41,885 nt of DNA from a virus, in the IMG/VR virus record IMGVR_UViG_3300047300_000523, positions 1-41,885 of that record; one strand, given 5' to 3'. Below, in pieces: positions 30,189-36,822 of the stretch. Both the position numbers and the translations under genes were made by a program. The notes under the pieces were generated by a model, which saw nothing but the letters and a program-made list of their open reading frames with translations, was not told where the DNA came from and did not search any database. Positions within the stretch are counted from its first letter, which is position 1. Each line of letters opens with the position of its first letter.

Positions 30189-30534
30189 ATACACCGCTTT
30201 GGATGCCATCACCAAGGGTATGGGCACGATTCAGGATTGGCGCACATTGGTGGACGTTTTAAACCTTTCCGAGGTTATGGCAAGAGGTGGTGTAGGTCCT
30301 GAGGTGTTACCTTTTTGTGAAAAAGCTCAAGAAGCACTGCACAAAGCAGCTATGCGCTTTCAAGAAACCAAAAAGATGGGTTTGGATGGACCTGGAATTC
30401 AAGCAATCCGAGAGCTTATTGAATACGCTGACCTGCAACAAGCAAGCATTTCACGTTCAGAGTTTGAGAAATATGTAAAAAAAACTCGGGATTACATCAA
30501 GTCTAACAATGAAAAAGTGGTGGAAATCGAATGA
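30076..30534 (+). CDS. Conserved phage protein of unknown function
   Basis: A 152-residue basic then helical protein. RKVWKLLDPIQHAVIGAAIT, DKLRFLEYTALDAITKGMGT and LQQASISRSEFEKYVKK form a pattern common in podophage early regions. The ATG at 30076 fits family starts (MRKKTKRKVWK) better than 30055. No good Shine-Dalgarno is seen, so it may be translated by coupling to the gene it overlaps. Confidence 0.7.
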   Translation: MRKKTKRKVWKLLDPIQHAVIGAAITPRQTLDKLRFLEYTALDAITKGMGTIQDWRTLVDVLNLSEVMARGGVGPEVLPFCEKAQEALHKAAMRFQETKKMGLDGPGIQAIRELIEYADLQQASISRSEFEKYVKKTRDYIKSNNEKVVEIE

Positions 30535-30800
30535 GTATCATCAGTGATATACCGCCAGAAGCATTGGCTGAAGCTTGGCAGATTATTGAGAAAAGGCGCA
30601 AGGAAGAGCTATCTCAAAAGCTTGGCAGACCTGTTGGCACATGGGGTGGTAGGCGTGAAGGTGCATTTGGTAAGCAATTAAGACCATATAACACTGTGGT
30701 CAAGATTGAATTGAACTCAGTACAAAAGAAGATTTTGACTGAGATGGGCGATGGCAACATCGATAAAGGCATACAAAAGTTAATAGACGAGGCAATGTAA
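30531..30800 (+). CDS. Small protein, possibly DNA-binding
   Basis: 89 residues. A helical, charged N-terminus is followed by GRPVGTWGGRREGAFGKQLR and a short strand-helix-helix tail (YNTVVKIELNSVQKKILTEM) that might form a ribbon-helix-helix. Overlaps the previous stop by ATGA and the next start by one base. Confidence 0.55.
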   Translation: MSIISDIPPEALAEAWQIIEKRRKEELSQKLGRPVGTWGGRREGAFGKQLRPYNTVVKIELNSVQKKILTEMGDGNIDKGIQKLIDEAM

Positions 30801-31117
30801 TGGAAAACCCAGCAAATGCAGCAATAGATTTCATTTTGAAAAACGCGTCAAAGTTTGCCCAATCAAAGGGCACTCGTGTGCAGCTTGAAGAGTTTCGCAA
30901 ATCAAAGAAGGCAATTCTGATGTCCCAAGAAGAGGGTACTTTGGGCGCAAAAGAAATGTATGCCTATGCACATCCAGAGTATGTAGCCCTACTGATGGAC
31001 ATCAAGCAAGCCATTGCAGAGGAAGAGGAGCTGAAATACAAGCTAGAAGCAGCCAAGCTACGAGTCGAAGTTTGGAAAACTGAGGAATACACCAAACGAG
31101 TGGAGATGAAGCTATGA
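30800..31117 (+). CDS. Helical protein of unknown function
   Basis: 105 residues, mostly helix. KFAQSKGTRVQLEEFRKSKK and KEMYAYAHPEYVALLMDIKQ lead to a coiled-coil end. Similar short coiled-coil proteins are usual near RusA and YbcO genes. Coupled at both ends. Confidence 0.6.
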   Translation: MENPANAAIDFILKNASKFAQSKGTRVQLEEFRKSKKAILMSQEEGTLGAKEMYAYAHPEYVALLMDIKQAIAEEEELKYKLEAAKLRVEVWKTEEYTKRVEMKL

Positions 31118-31383
31118 ACAAAGAAGACATTATTCGAATGGCACGAGAGGCTGGGCTTGCTTTTGATTCTGAGGAATTTCCAGAAATCTGGCAAACCTAT
31201 ATGTATGTTGGCCGTGAAGAAATTGAACGCTTTGCCGAGTTGGTCGCTTCTGCCGAGCGTGAGGAAATCGCCCAATTTATTGAGCGAACAGAACTTGGGT
31301 CGCTACCTGATGAAACAGCCTTGCAGTACGCGAGATTGTTGAAGTCGTATTCATCTTCCATCCGAGCAAGGGGACAAGCATGA
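31114..31383 (+). CDS. Small helical protein of unknown function
   Basis: 89 residues, with MNKEDIIRMAREAGLAFDSE and EEIERFAELVASAEREEIAQ, a motif repeated in many phage hypothetical proteins of this size. No catalytic residues seen. ATGA overlaps at both ends. Confidence 0.65.
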   Translation: MNKEDIIRMAREAGLAFDSEEFPEIWQTYMYVGREEIERFAELVASAEREEIAQFIERTELGSLPDETALQYARLLKSYSSSIRARGQA

Positions 31384-31475
31384 CATGGCCTTTCCCACCT
31401 TTTCCAAACCCCAAGCACAAAGACCAGCGCAAGCCTAAATTTAATCCTGAGAATGAAGAGGACGCACCACTGTGA
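31380..31475 (+). CDS. 31-residue proline-rich peptide
   Basis: MTWPFPPFPNPKHKDQRKPK then FNPENEEDAPL. Translation is supported by coupled overlaps with both neighbours (ATGA in front, GTG behind). Probably disordered; role unknown. Confidence 0.5.
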   Translation: MTWPFPPFPNPKHKDQRKPKFNPENEEDAPL

Positions 31476-31858
31476 GCTACCAAAAGACTGAATATTATCG
31501 AGATAAGGATTTGCTTCGCCTGGCAGAAGGTGAGCCTTGTCTTTTAATGGTGGCCACCAATTGTTTAGGGGAAGAAGGGTCAACAACTGTCGCTTGCCAC
31601 TCAAATCTATTGATTCATGGCAAAGGGCGGTCAATCAAGGCACACGATTACCATTCGGTGTGGGGATGTGATCGGTGTCACACATGGCTTGATTCATCCT
31701 ATGCGGACTATGACACCAAAAACTTAGCATTCCAAGAAGCCTACAAAAGACAGCTTCACGCATGGTTAGATATGGCAGATAATATAACCCTTAGACCTTG
31801 GCGCAGAGAAGCTGCTAGGCGTGTTTTAACCCACCTGGGAGTCCCATATGGACAATGA
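31472..31858 (+). CDS. YbcO/DUF1364-like HNH nuclease
   Basis: A 128-residue protein. LLRLAEGEPCLLMVATNCLG, VACHSNLLIHGKGRSIKAHD and SVWGCDRCHTWLDSS match the DUF1364/YbcO pattern: Cys and His zinc ligands and HNH-like His/Asp residues (ACHSN; DRCHTWLD). This family is tied to phage recombination and may act on branched DNA. Start is GTG at 31472, overlapping the previous stop. Confidence 0.75.
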   Translation: MSYQKTEYYRDKDLLRLAEGEPCLLMVATNCLGEEGSTTVACHSNLLIHGKGRSIKAHDYHSVWGCDRCHTWLDSSYADYDTKNLAFQEAYKRQLHAWLDMADNITLRPWRREAARRVLTHLGVPYGQ

Positions 31859-32207
31859 AGTAGGCGATCTAATTCTGACGTTGCTACATTCAGCAACCAA
31901 CACCCATATTTTGCACTGGCAGTCAAAGTCCTATGCAGAACACAAAGCCCTTGGCACATTCTATGAAGAGCTTCCAGACCTTATAGACCAACTGGTAGAA
32001 GCCATCCAAGGCCGCTATGACTCAACACTTGAGTTCCCTGCGACATATCATGTCCCTGCAAGCACTGGTAAGCGTGAGCTGCATGATCTATCCGAATACT
32101 TTGAAGAAAAACGCAAGGTTTTGCCACAGGATTCTGAAATCCAGAACATTGCAGACGAAATCCAGCAACTGATTGACTCAACTTTGTATCTCCTGCGATT
32201 CCCATGA
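31848..32207 (+). CDS. Ferritin-like helical bundle protein (DUF5856-like)
   Basis: A 119-residue four-helix protein. LLHSATNTHILHWQSKSYAE and HKALGTFYEELPDLIDQLVE look like the first helices of Dps-type ferritin folds (HW..KS...H..L..FY..L...D...E), as in DUF5856 of phages. Whether it binds iron is not clear. It is the last gene of the plus early block and runs up to the gene-free region 32208-32647. Confidence 0.65.
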   Translation: MDNEVGDLILTLLHSATNTHILHWQSKSYAEHKALGTFYEELPDLIDQLVEAIQGRYDSTLEFPATYHVPASTGKRELHDLSEYFEEKRKVLPQDSEIQNIADEIQQLIDSTLYLLRFP

Positions 32208-32208
32208 T

Positions 32209-32271
32209 GGGGGTCTGTAAAAAACAAGGGGCCTAAAATTTTTGAGGGGGGGTCTCCTTAAATGTAGGGGG
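32209..32271 (+). repeat. Four spaced G-tracts
   Basis: Runs of G: five at 32209, four at 32228, seven at 32246, five at 32267, with starts about 18-21 bases apart. Such spacing might allow a long-loop G-quadruplex on the plus strand. They begin the gene-free region just after the early block. Confidence 0.5.
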
Positions 32272-32303
32272 TGTACCATTTTTGATACGAAAATCGCACC
32301 GAC

Positions 32304-32393
32304 ATAATCGAGATAATCGCTTGGGGCAGGGGGTTTGATAATACATAATATAATCCGAAGATAATCCGAAGATAATCCGCATATAATCCAATG
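32304..32393. repeat. ATAATC iteron-like repeats, candidate origin
   Basis: Four direct copies of 11 bases (ATAATCCGAAG twice, then ATAATCCGCAT and ATAATCCAATG) lie head to tail at 32350-32393. Two shorter ATAATCG units are at 32304-32319. The 11-base period is one helical turn, so the sites would face the same side of DNA, as origin iterons do. A replication initiator such as that of 26902 could bind. Confidence 0.6.
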
Positions 32394-32459
32394 CATTTCA
32401 AAATCACTGTAACCCCTTGTTTTTCCATACGAAAACCCACGCTAGCGCCTAGGCTTTGC

Positions 32460-32584
32460 GCCCACAATATCCCCTTCACGGCCACAATGCACGGCCAGCG
32501 CCCACAATGGCCAGCTAACGGCCACAATCACCCAATGGCCACGGCAAACCCTGACCAATTGGCCACAATTAAACCGGCCACAAT
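32460..32584. repeat. Array of GGCCACAAT sites
   Basis: GGCCACAAT occurs at 32480, 32520, 32561 and 32576, and GCCCACAAT at 32460 and 32500. The first four lie exactly 20 bases apart. Extra GGCCA units are at 32493, 32509 and 32537. No gene is supported across them. Together with the iterons before it, this suggests a protein-binding origin or partition-like site. Confidence 0.6.
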
Positions 32585-32630
32585 AGGCCACGCACGGCAA
32601 ACCCTAGGCTTACCCCTCAGGAAACCAAAA

Positions 32631-32649
32631 AAAGCCCCTAAGGGCCTTT
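32631..32649 (-). terminator. Rho-independent terminator for the minus block
   Basis: Read on the minus strand, AAAGGCCCTTAGGGGCTTT folds into a stem with one mismatch and a TTA loop, running into a tract of seven T (32627-32633). It begins at the stop codon of the gene at 32648-32794, so it ends the minus-strand transcript before the repeat region. Confidence 0.65.
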
Positions 32650-32794
32650 AATGTGCGTTTATCAATGCTTTTAATTGTGCTTCAAGCTTTGCAATAGCTA
32701 ACCGGCAGCGCTCTATTTGCTTTGGGTCTTTACTTTGCTTGAAAACCACGTTTTGCCAGTAAAGGCTTTTTTCTAATGCTTTTCGGCTTGTCAT
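32648..32794 (-). CDS. Small basic helical protein
   Basis: 48 residues, MTSRKALEKSLYWQNVVFKQ then SKDPKQIERCRLAIAKLEAQ, predicted helical. AAGGGG precedes the ATG by 8 bases and a terminator follows the stop, so expression is likely. Last gene of the minus block. No family recognised. Confidence 0.6.
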   Translation of the reverse strand: MTSRKALEKSLYWQNVVFKQSKDPKQIERCRLAIAKLEAQLKALINAH

Positions 32795-32805
32795 TGTGAA
32801 ACCCC

Positions 32806-33453
32806 TTAAATTTGCTTCAGTTTGATAACCCGTGCCATTTTCTGGCCGTGGGCTGGGTATGCGATTAGCGGCACGTTTTTATCCCAGCAAGCGCGGCAGC
32901 CGTTACAGTTACCGCCATGTTTGTATGCTTCGCAAAGCTTCACCCCTTCACGCGCTTGGGATGTATCGGCAGTGGGCCCGATAACTGAGCCGTGCAAACC
33001 TTCGATATATTCGCCTTGGATAGAATCACTGGAAAAACGAACCTTCACGTTTGGCAAAGCTTCCATTTGAGCAAAAACGTGGGCAAACTTTGGGAATTTA
33101 TGCATACGGGTTGGCAGCCAGTGATTGCACCATGGGGTTCTAATCATCACTTCCAAGATTTTCTCAGCAAGGCCCAAAGTGTAAACGTCTCCAGAATCAA
33201 ACCAACGAAAATATCGGTCCTGATCTAATTCGTTGACCATTTCATCCACCCACTGGAGCCGCTGCCAATCTTCCCGATTAGATAACCTTGGGGCCTTCAC
33301 GTTTGGGTAATTGTAATTCCCCGTGGTTGCATAGCATCCCTTGCACGCGTCTACTAGTTCACCAGGCGCGGCCCATGAGCCGGGACAAGTATCCAAAGCT
33401 TGAAGGCTCCACGAACGTGCATTAAGTTTGGAAGTTTGAGAAATTTTGATCAT
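32806..33453 (-). CDS. Gp88-like Cys-rich protein
   Basis: A 215-residue protein. CPGSWAAPGELVDACKGCYA near residue 23 and CEAYKHGGNCNGCRACWD near 175 hold many Cys, likely ligands for a metal or Fe-S cluster. RYFRWFDSGDVYTLGLAEKI and WLPTRMHKFPKF lie between. This order resembles the mycobacteriophage gene product 88 family, of unknown function. It has A-GGTG ahead of its start, in a leader shared with the gene at 33813. Its codon use differs somewhat from the late genes. Confidence 0.65.
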   Translation of the reverse strand: MIKISQTSKLNARSWSLQALDTCPGSWAAPGELVDACKGCYATTGNYNYPNVKAPRLSNREDWQRLQWVDEMVNELDQDRYFRWFDSGDVYTLGLAEKILEVMIRTPWCNHWLPTRMHKFPKFAHVFAQMEALPNVKVRFSSDSIQGEYIEGLHGSVIGPTADTSQAREGVKLCEAYKHGGNCNGCRACWDKNVPLIAYPAHGQKMARVIKLKQI

Positions 33454-33454
33454 T

Positions 33455-33471
33455 TGAACACCTATTAAAAA
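33455..33471 (-). repeat. 17-base leader repeat before the gp88-like gene
   Basis: TGAACACCTATTAAAAA (plus strand) is identical to 34163-34179. On the minus strand it reads TTTTTAATAGGTGTTCA and supplies AGGTG as Shine-Dalgarno just before the start. The T/A part could also belong to a promoter. Confidence 0.6.
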
Positions 33472-33524
33472 CGTGGAAGGCCCACGGCAAAACGGCCCAT
33501 TGTGAGCCGCTTCACTGTAGATCT

Positions 33525-33719
33525 TCAGTCAACCCAGCGGATTGAATAAATTAGGCTTTTGCCTTCCATTTTTTGGGCTTTGTCAAAAAACCGATTCCAC
33601 AATATTTGCATTGTTTTTGTTTTGCCATTTAATTTGCATTGTGATTCCGCACCTTTATGGGTTCTGTAACCCTTAGGATTGCCCACAATGTCGCCGTTAC
33701 AGTCAAAAATAAAGAACAT
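33525..33719 (-). CDS. Small basic protein
   Basis: 64 residues, MFFIFDCNGDIVGNPKGYRT..., beta-like then helical, with many Lys. AGGGG precedes the ATG. It lies just after the 26-residue membrane peptide gene. Unknown function. Confidence 0.6.
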   Translation of the reverse strand: MFFIFDCNGDIVGNPKGYRTHKGAESQCKLNGKTKTMQILWNRFFDKAQKMEGKSLIYSIRWVD

Positions 33720-33721
33720 AG

Positions 33722-33802
33722 TTAACCCCTAATTGTGAGAAAAAAGGCCAGCATTAAGCCGATTGCCACGGCAGCTAAGATATCCAGAATAGTATCTTTC
33801 AT
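33722..33802 (-). CDS. 26-residue membrane peptide
   Basis: MKDTILDILAAVAIGLMLAF then FLTIRG: one transmembrane helix. AAGGGG lies 7 bases before the ATG, with the same leader style as its neighbours. Unknown role. Confidence 0.55.
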   Translation of the reverse strand: MKDTILDILAAVAIGLMLAFFLTIRG

Positions 33803-33812
33803 GGTCAACCCC

Positions 33813-34160
33813 TTAGATTTTGGCTAGTTTGATTGAACGCACGGGTTCACCGACTGTAGTGTGAGCCGTGATCAATTGGCGTGAAGGTTCGAACTTCTCA
33901 GCGATTGCCTTCCAGTCGGTAACTGTACGGCCCTCAGATTCGAATACCAATGCGGAAAACTCTGAGCCGTTATAGCGCTCTGGCCCTTGAGCTTTAATAG
34001 CTGCCTTTAAGGTTTCAGCTTGTTTTGTGAGAGCTTTAATTTGCGCGTCTAATGCACCCAATTGGTCAACGGCTTGAGCCACTTCAGGAGCCGTTACAGA
34101 ACCGCCAGAAATAGTGGCCAGAATAGAAGTGAAAGCTGGGGAAACATGAGAGTTTGACAT
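33813..34160 (-). CDS. Helical protein of unknown function
   Basis: A 115-residue protein. Residues 10-65 form helices with a coiled-coil segment (DQLGALDAQIKALTKQAETL). The C-terminal part (ALVFESEGRTVTDWKAIAEK) is beta then helix. The ATG at 34160 follows AGGTG in the shared leader; a GTG at 34169 is less likely. First gene of the minus block, so its promoter should lie above 34160. Confidence 0.6.
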   Translation of the reverse strand: MSNSHVSPAFTSILATISGGSVTAPEVAQAVDQLGALDAQIKALTKQAETLKAAIKAQGPERYNGSEFSALVFESEGRTVTDWKAIAEKFEPSRQLITAHTTVGEPVRSIKLAKI

Positions 34161-34162
34161 TG

Positions 34163-34179
34163 TGAACACCTATTAAAAA
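34163..34179 (-). repeat. 17-base leader repeat before the first gene of the minus block
   Basis: Identical to 33455-33471. Here too AGGTG on the minus strand sits just before the start codon, which shows that the two leaders were duplicated or are kept by selection. Confidence 0.6.
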
Positions 34180-34974
34180 TACTGGAAAAGGCCAGCGCCT
34201 AAGCAATAATGTAACGCTACAAAACAAACAAAACCATAAGTGAAAACCCTAGGTTTACCAACTTTAAACCCTTAAGGGAAAACCATAATGCTAAGTTGGT
34301 GAGAGCTAACATGATGATAACGTGATCCATGCTTGCAACCCGCTAGCATAAGACCCAGATAAGCCAGCCAAACCCTACTTTATGCATTTATTGCATAACC
34401 CTATAAGACAGCTCTAAGCCAGCATTTACAAGGCTTTGCGCTGGGTTTTGTCATTCCCTGCTATTAGCTGGTAGGTTTAAGGTGTTATCTGCCCTGCCCT
34501 AGCATTCTCTGAAGCTCTCCCATGCCTGCATAAAATACTCATACCCCTATGGGTATACCTTCGCATCCCCCCCCATGCCTTGTTTCTGGCCGTGGTCTGG
34601 AGGGGGGTAGGACTGGAAAGGATTGGGAAAGGGGGGCCCACTCCCCCATCCCCAAAATTTTTCAAAAACTTTTCCTGTTGCTAAAAAACAACACCGCTTA
34701 TTGATTAGCTAGGACTGTGTGGAATAGTGCTTGGTAAACAGTGGACGAACTATGGCATCCACTGGGGGAACTTTTGTTAAAAAAGTTGTAGCACCTTGTT
34801 TATCTAACTTAACCCTTGTGGGCTCTACCTGTATGTTCCCGTTCATTGCTTACTAGAGAGACTGATAGATTCAGTACGTTTATCTGGGTTGGTAAGCTAC
34901 CTGCCTTCCCAAGGGCTGGATGATGGCCCCGTATTCATTCTAGTAGGGTTTACCCTGATGTAAAGAGAATAACC

Positions 34975-34983
34975 TGTGGATAA
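34975..34983 (-). promoter_or_regulatory. Perfect DnaA box
   Basis: TGTGGATAA is the reverse complement of the consensus DnaA box TTATCCACA. A single perfect box by chance in 42 kb is not rare, but here it falls in the longest gene-free region. Host DnaA might bind it. Confidence 0.45.
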
Positions 34984-35011
34984 CTTTGTATAAGAATCCT
35001 GTATAAAAATT

Positions 35012-35040
35012 TTTCTTTAAAACTTTTCTTGTACTACAAT
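35012..35040 (+). promoter_or_regulatory. Possible promoter for the packaging/late genes
   Basis: TACAAT at 35035-35040 is a fair -10 box, with TTTCTT 17 bases before as a weak -35, in an A/T-rich stretch. It lies about 80 bases ahead of the first late gene at 35118. Prediction by eye only. Confidence 0.3.
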
Positions 35041-35117
35041 TTGATTGTCTTGGACACGCAGACATTAAAGCGAAGTGGGGTCTAGTGGAATCCTAGAACT
35101 ATTGCAAAGGAATTGAT

Positions 35118-35657
35118 ATGGAATGGACGCTTGCATCACCACTGCATGATGTGGACGATATTGTTGAGATGGCTGATTCAGTATTTGGTACTGAGGCTGA
35201 TGGCATATTGACTAGAGACAGAAATGTGTTCCGCAAGAATGTGACTGTTGCAACGACAGTACAAGTCTTTGACAAAAGCAAAGAGTTCATTGCGGTCTGC
35301 CGTGGTCCTAAGTGGATCAAGACTTTCATGGGTGAAGCTGCTGAAGATGCCCTGCTTGGCTACTGTTGGTTTGACAGGGGCGGGTATACCACTTATGCCA
35401 ATGAAGAAATCTCTAATGCCAAGTTCCACCATGTTGACCTACAATTACCTGCCAGGTTGCGTGTGCGTCTAATTAATGAGATGATTGACCAACATATACT
35501 GTGGGCGCACAGATGGAATATTCCTGTTGTGTGTTCTACTTCTATTCGTGCAGAGCATGATGGGTTTATGAAAATCCACAAGAAACGTGGTTTTACTGTT
35601 AATGGCTCATATGCTTGGATCAGAACTGAAAAGGGTATGGAATGTTTGACGAAATAA
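35118..35657 (+). CDS. GNAT-like acyltransferase family protein
   Basis: A 179-residue protein. The core pattern (GYCWFDRGGYTTYANEEISN, then HVDLQLPARLRVRLINEMID and a helix) and the end (IRAEHDGFMKIHKKRGFTVN then GSYAWIRTEKG) follow the GNAT fold, in which the last block binds acetyl-CoA. A clear Q/RxxGxG/A loop is not seen, so catalysis is doubtful. Such genes often stand before terminase in podophages. AAAGGAATTGAT precedes the ATG. Confidence 0.5.
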   Translation: MEWTLASPLHDVDDIVEMADSVFGTEADGILTRDRNVFRKNVTVATTVQVFDKSKEFIAVCRGPKWIKTFMGEAAEDALLGYCWFDRGGYTTYANEEISNAKFHHVDLQLPARLRVRLINEMIDQHILWAHRWNIPVVCSTSIRAEHDGFMKIHKKRGFTVNGSYAWIRTEKGMECLTK

Positions 35658-36157
35658 GACCTGAGGGCTCTACTGTCAGCTCAGAGGCAATCAAGGCAAA
35701 GGCCCGTGAATATGCCAAAGCCAAACGTGCCCAAAAGAAAGCTATGAAACTGGCTACAGGTAAGATTGAGCCCAAAGAGGCTATTGAGACTGTTCCTGTC
35801 AAAGATGAATTTGACATGACCAACTTCACACCCCGCTCTCAAAAACAACCAGGTCGCCCCAAATCTATTGTTAACAAGGTGACCGAATATGGTGCTTTGT
35901 TCAACAAGCTTAATGACGAGCGTACTGCCAAAGGTTTGCCACCCCTAAAAACTGCCATGGAAGTCTTGATTGATGCCATGCAGTCTGATGAGCTAGATAT
36001 CAAGGACAAAGCCAAAATTGCTGATAAGCTGGCTCCTTTTGAATCTAGCCGTGCCCCTATCATTTCTGTGGAACACGTTCAAAATGTGACCAGAGAAGAT
36101 GAGGGTGATGCGGATGACGCATTAAATGAGTTTCTTGATTCGCTTCGTAAAGTTTGA
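35642..36157 (+). CDS. Putative terminase small subunit
   Basis: A 171-residue protein. The N-terminal half is basic and helical. GRPKSIVNKVTEYGALFNKL and LKTAMEVLIDAMQSDELDIK, followed by DKAKIADKLAPFESSRAPII, resemble the central part of small terminases. The C-terminus is acidic (EDEGDADDALNEFLDSL). It stands 1.6 kb before the large terminase. Small terminases bind pac/cos DNA and start packaging. The assignment is by pattern and position only. The start overlaps the end of the GNAT-like gene. Confidence 0.5.
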   Translation: MFDEIRPEGSTVSSEAIKAKAREYAKAKRAQKKAMKLATGKIEPKEAIETVPVKDEFDMTNFTPRSQKQPGRPKSIVNKVTEYGALFNKLNDERTAKGLPPLKTAMEVLIDAMQSDELDIKDKAKIADKLAPFESSRAPIISVEHVQNVTREDEGDADDALNEFLDSLRKV

Positions 36158-36172
36158 AGAAAGGTGTAATAT

Positions 36173-36319
36173 ATGCCCCTGAAGAAGTCAAAAAGTCCCA
36201 AGGCTTTTTCCTCTAACGTCAAGACCGAGATGAAAGCGGGTAAACCGCAGAAACAGGCCGTGGCAATTGCGTACCAAATGAAACGGGATGCTGAACATAA
36301 ACGTAAAGGTTCAAAATGA
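36173..36319 (+). CDS. Conserved small basic phage protein
   Basis: 48 residues, MPLKKSKSPKAFSSNVKTEM then KAGKPQKQAVAIAYQMKRDA. The KSPKAFSxNVKTEMxAGKP pattern is very common in phage genomes (DUF6496-like), function unknown. AAAGG lies before the start. The end overlaps the next gene by ATGA. Confidence 0.7.
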   Translation: MPLKKSKSPKAFSSNVKTEMKAGKPQKQAVAIAYQMKRDAEHKRKGSK

Positions 36320-36579
36320 CAACCAATTTCTTGTTTACACAAGCGCCCAATCGTAAGGGCAATGTTTCTAAACACACACCTAAAGGCAATACTGGTGTAA
36401 CTGCCGTAACTCGTCCTCAAGGCGCTACCTCTTATAGCAGCCCCCATCAAGGTCCTGCCAAAGCTTCTGGCTCTGTAACTTCAGGTCGTGGTCAAAAAGT
36501 TATGGTGTCTCAACCTAAACCATACGAGACTTGCACAACCAATGGTGGTTATGTTAAAGGCTCTTCTTACTTGAAGTGA
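36316..36579 (+). CDS. Small basic low-complexity protein
   Basis: 87 residues rich in Gly, Ser, Thr and Lys, with no predicted domain. It is coupled by ATGA to the gene before. Possibly virion-associated; not recognised. Confidence 0.55.
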   Translation: MTTNFLFTQAPNRKGNVSKHTPKGNTGVTAVTRPQGATSYSSPHQGPAKASGSVTSGRGQKVMVSQPKPYETCTTNGGYVKGSSYLK

Positions 36580-36586
36580 GATTATT

Positions 36587-36814
36587 ATGTACGGACGAGT
36601 AATTAATGGTGGCGCACAAATGCGCAAAGGTGTCACTAAAGGCATCAACGACAAATTGGCAAGCCGTTCTGCTGAAGATGACCGCAGAGCAGCCGTTGCT
36701 GGCGCAGTTGCTAGTGCATACAAGGTGAACACCATTTCATCTCAGCACACTAACAACTCCAACAAAGGCCAGTTTACTAAGCCTAGCAATCGTAGCAAAG
36801 ACATTCCTGTTTGA
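36587..36814 (+). CDS. Small basic helical protein
   Basis: 75 residues. A helix with many Arg (AEDDRRAAVAGAVASAYKV) is flanked by disordered ends. Not recognised. Next to similar small genes between the terminase subunits. Confidence 0.55.
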   Translation: MYGRVINGGAQMRKGVTKGINDKLASRSAEDDRRAAVAGAVASAYKVNTISSQHTNNSNKGQFTKPSNRSKDIPV

Positions 36815-36822
36815 GGTTTATT

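Larger units (their letters stand above)
34161..35117. other. Gene-free divergent region with hairpins and a DnaA box
   Basis: About 950 bases without a supported gene, between the minus block and the packaging genes. It holds hairpins TTATGCA/TGCATAA (34380-34398), ATACCC/GGGTAT (34541-34556) and AGGGT/ACCCT (34945-34956), runs of C and G at 34565-34650, a perfect DnaA box and a possible promoter near the right end. A 34-codon frame at 34752-34856 has no Shine-Dalgarno and is doubtful. The region may hold promoters for both sides, a pac site or origin elements. Confidence 0.55.

Noticed and set aside
32304-32584. CRISPR array
   Set aside because: Repeats are 9-11 bases, with no unique spacers of regular size; they fit iterons or binding arrays.
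32391-32651. 86-codon plus-strand frame across the GGCCACAAT array
   Set aside because: The product only reflects the DNA repeats, no Shine-Dalgarno is present, and the end collides with the terminator.
34477-34665. 62-codon minus-strand frame in the gene-free region
   Set aside because: Gly/Pro/Arg composition comes from C/G runs; no start signal and no domain.
34752-34856. 34-codon plus-strand frame (MASTGGTFVKKVVAP...)
   Set aside because: Protein-like in part, but no Shine-Dalgarno and isolated; not enough to call a gene.
34880-34960. tRNA-like segment around CTGCCTTCCCAAGGGCT
   Set aside because: The anticodon-like loop TTCCCAA has only two good stem pairs, and no T-arm or acceptor stem is found.
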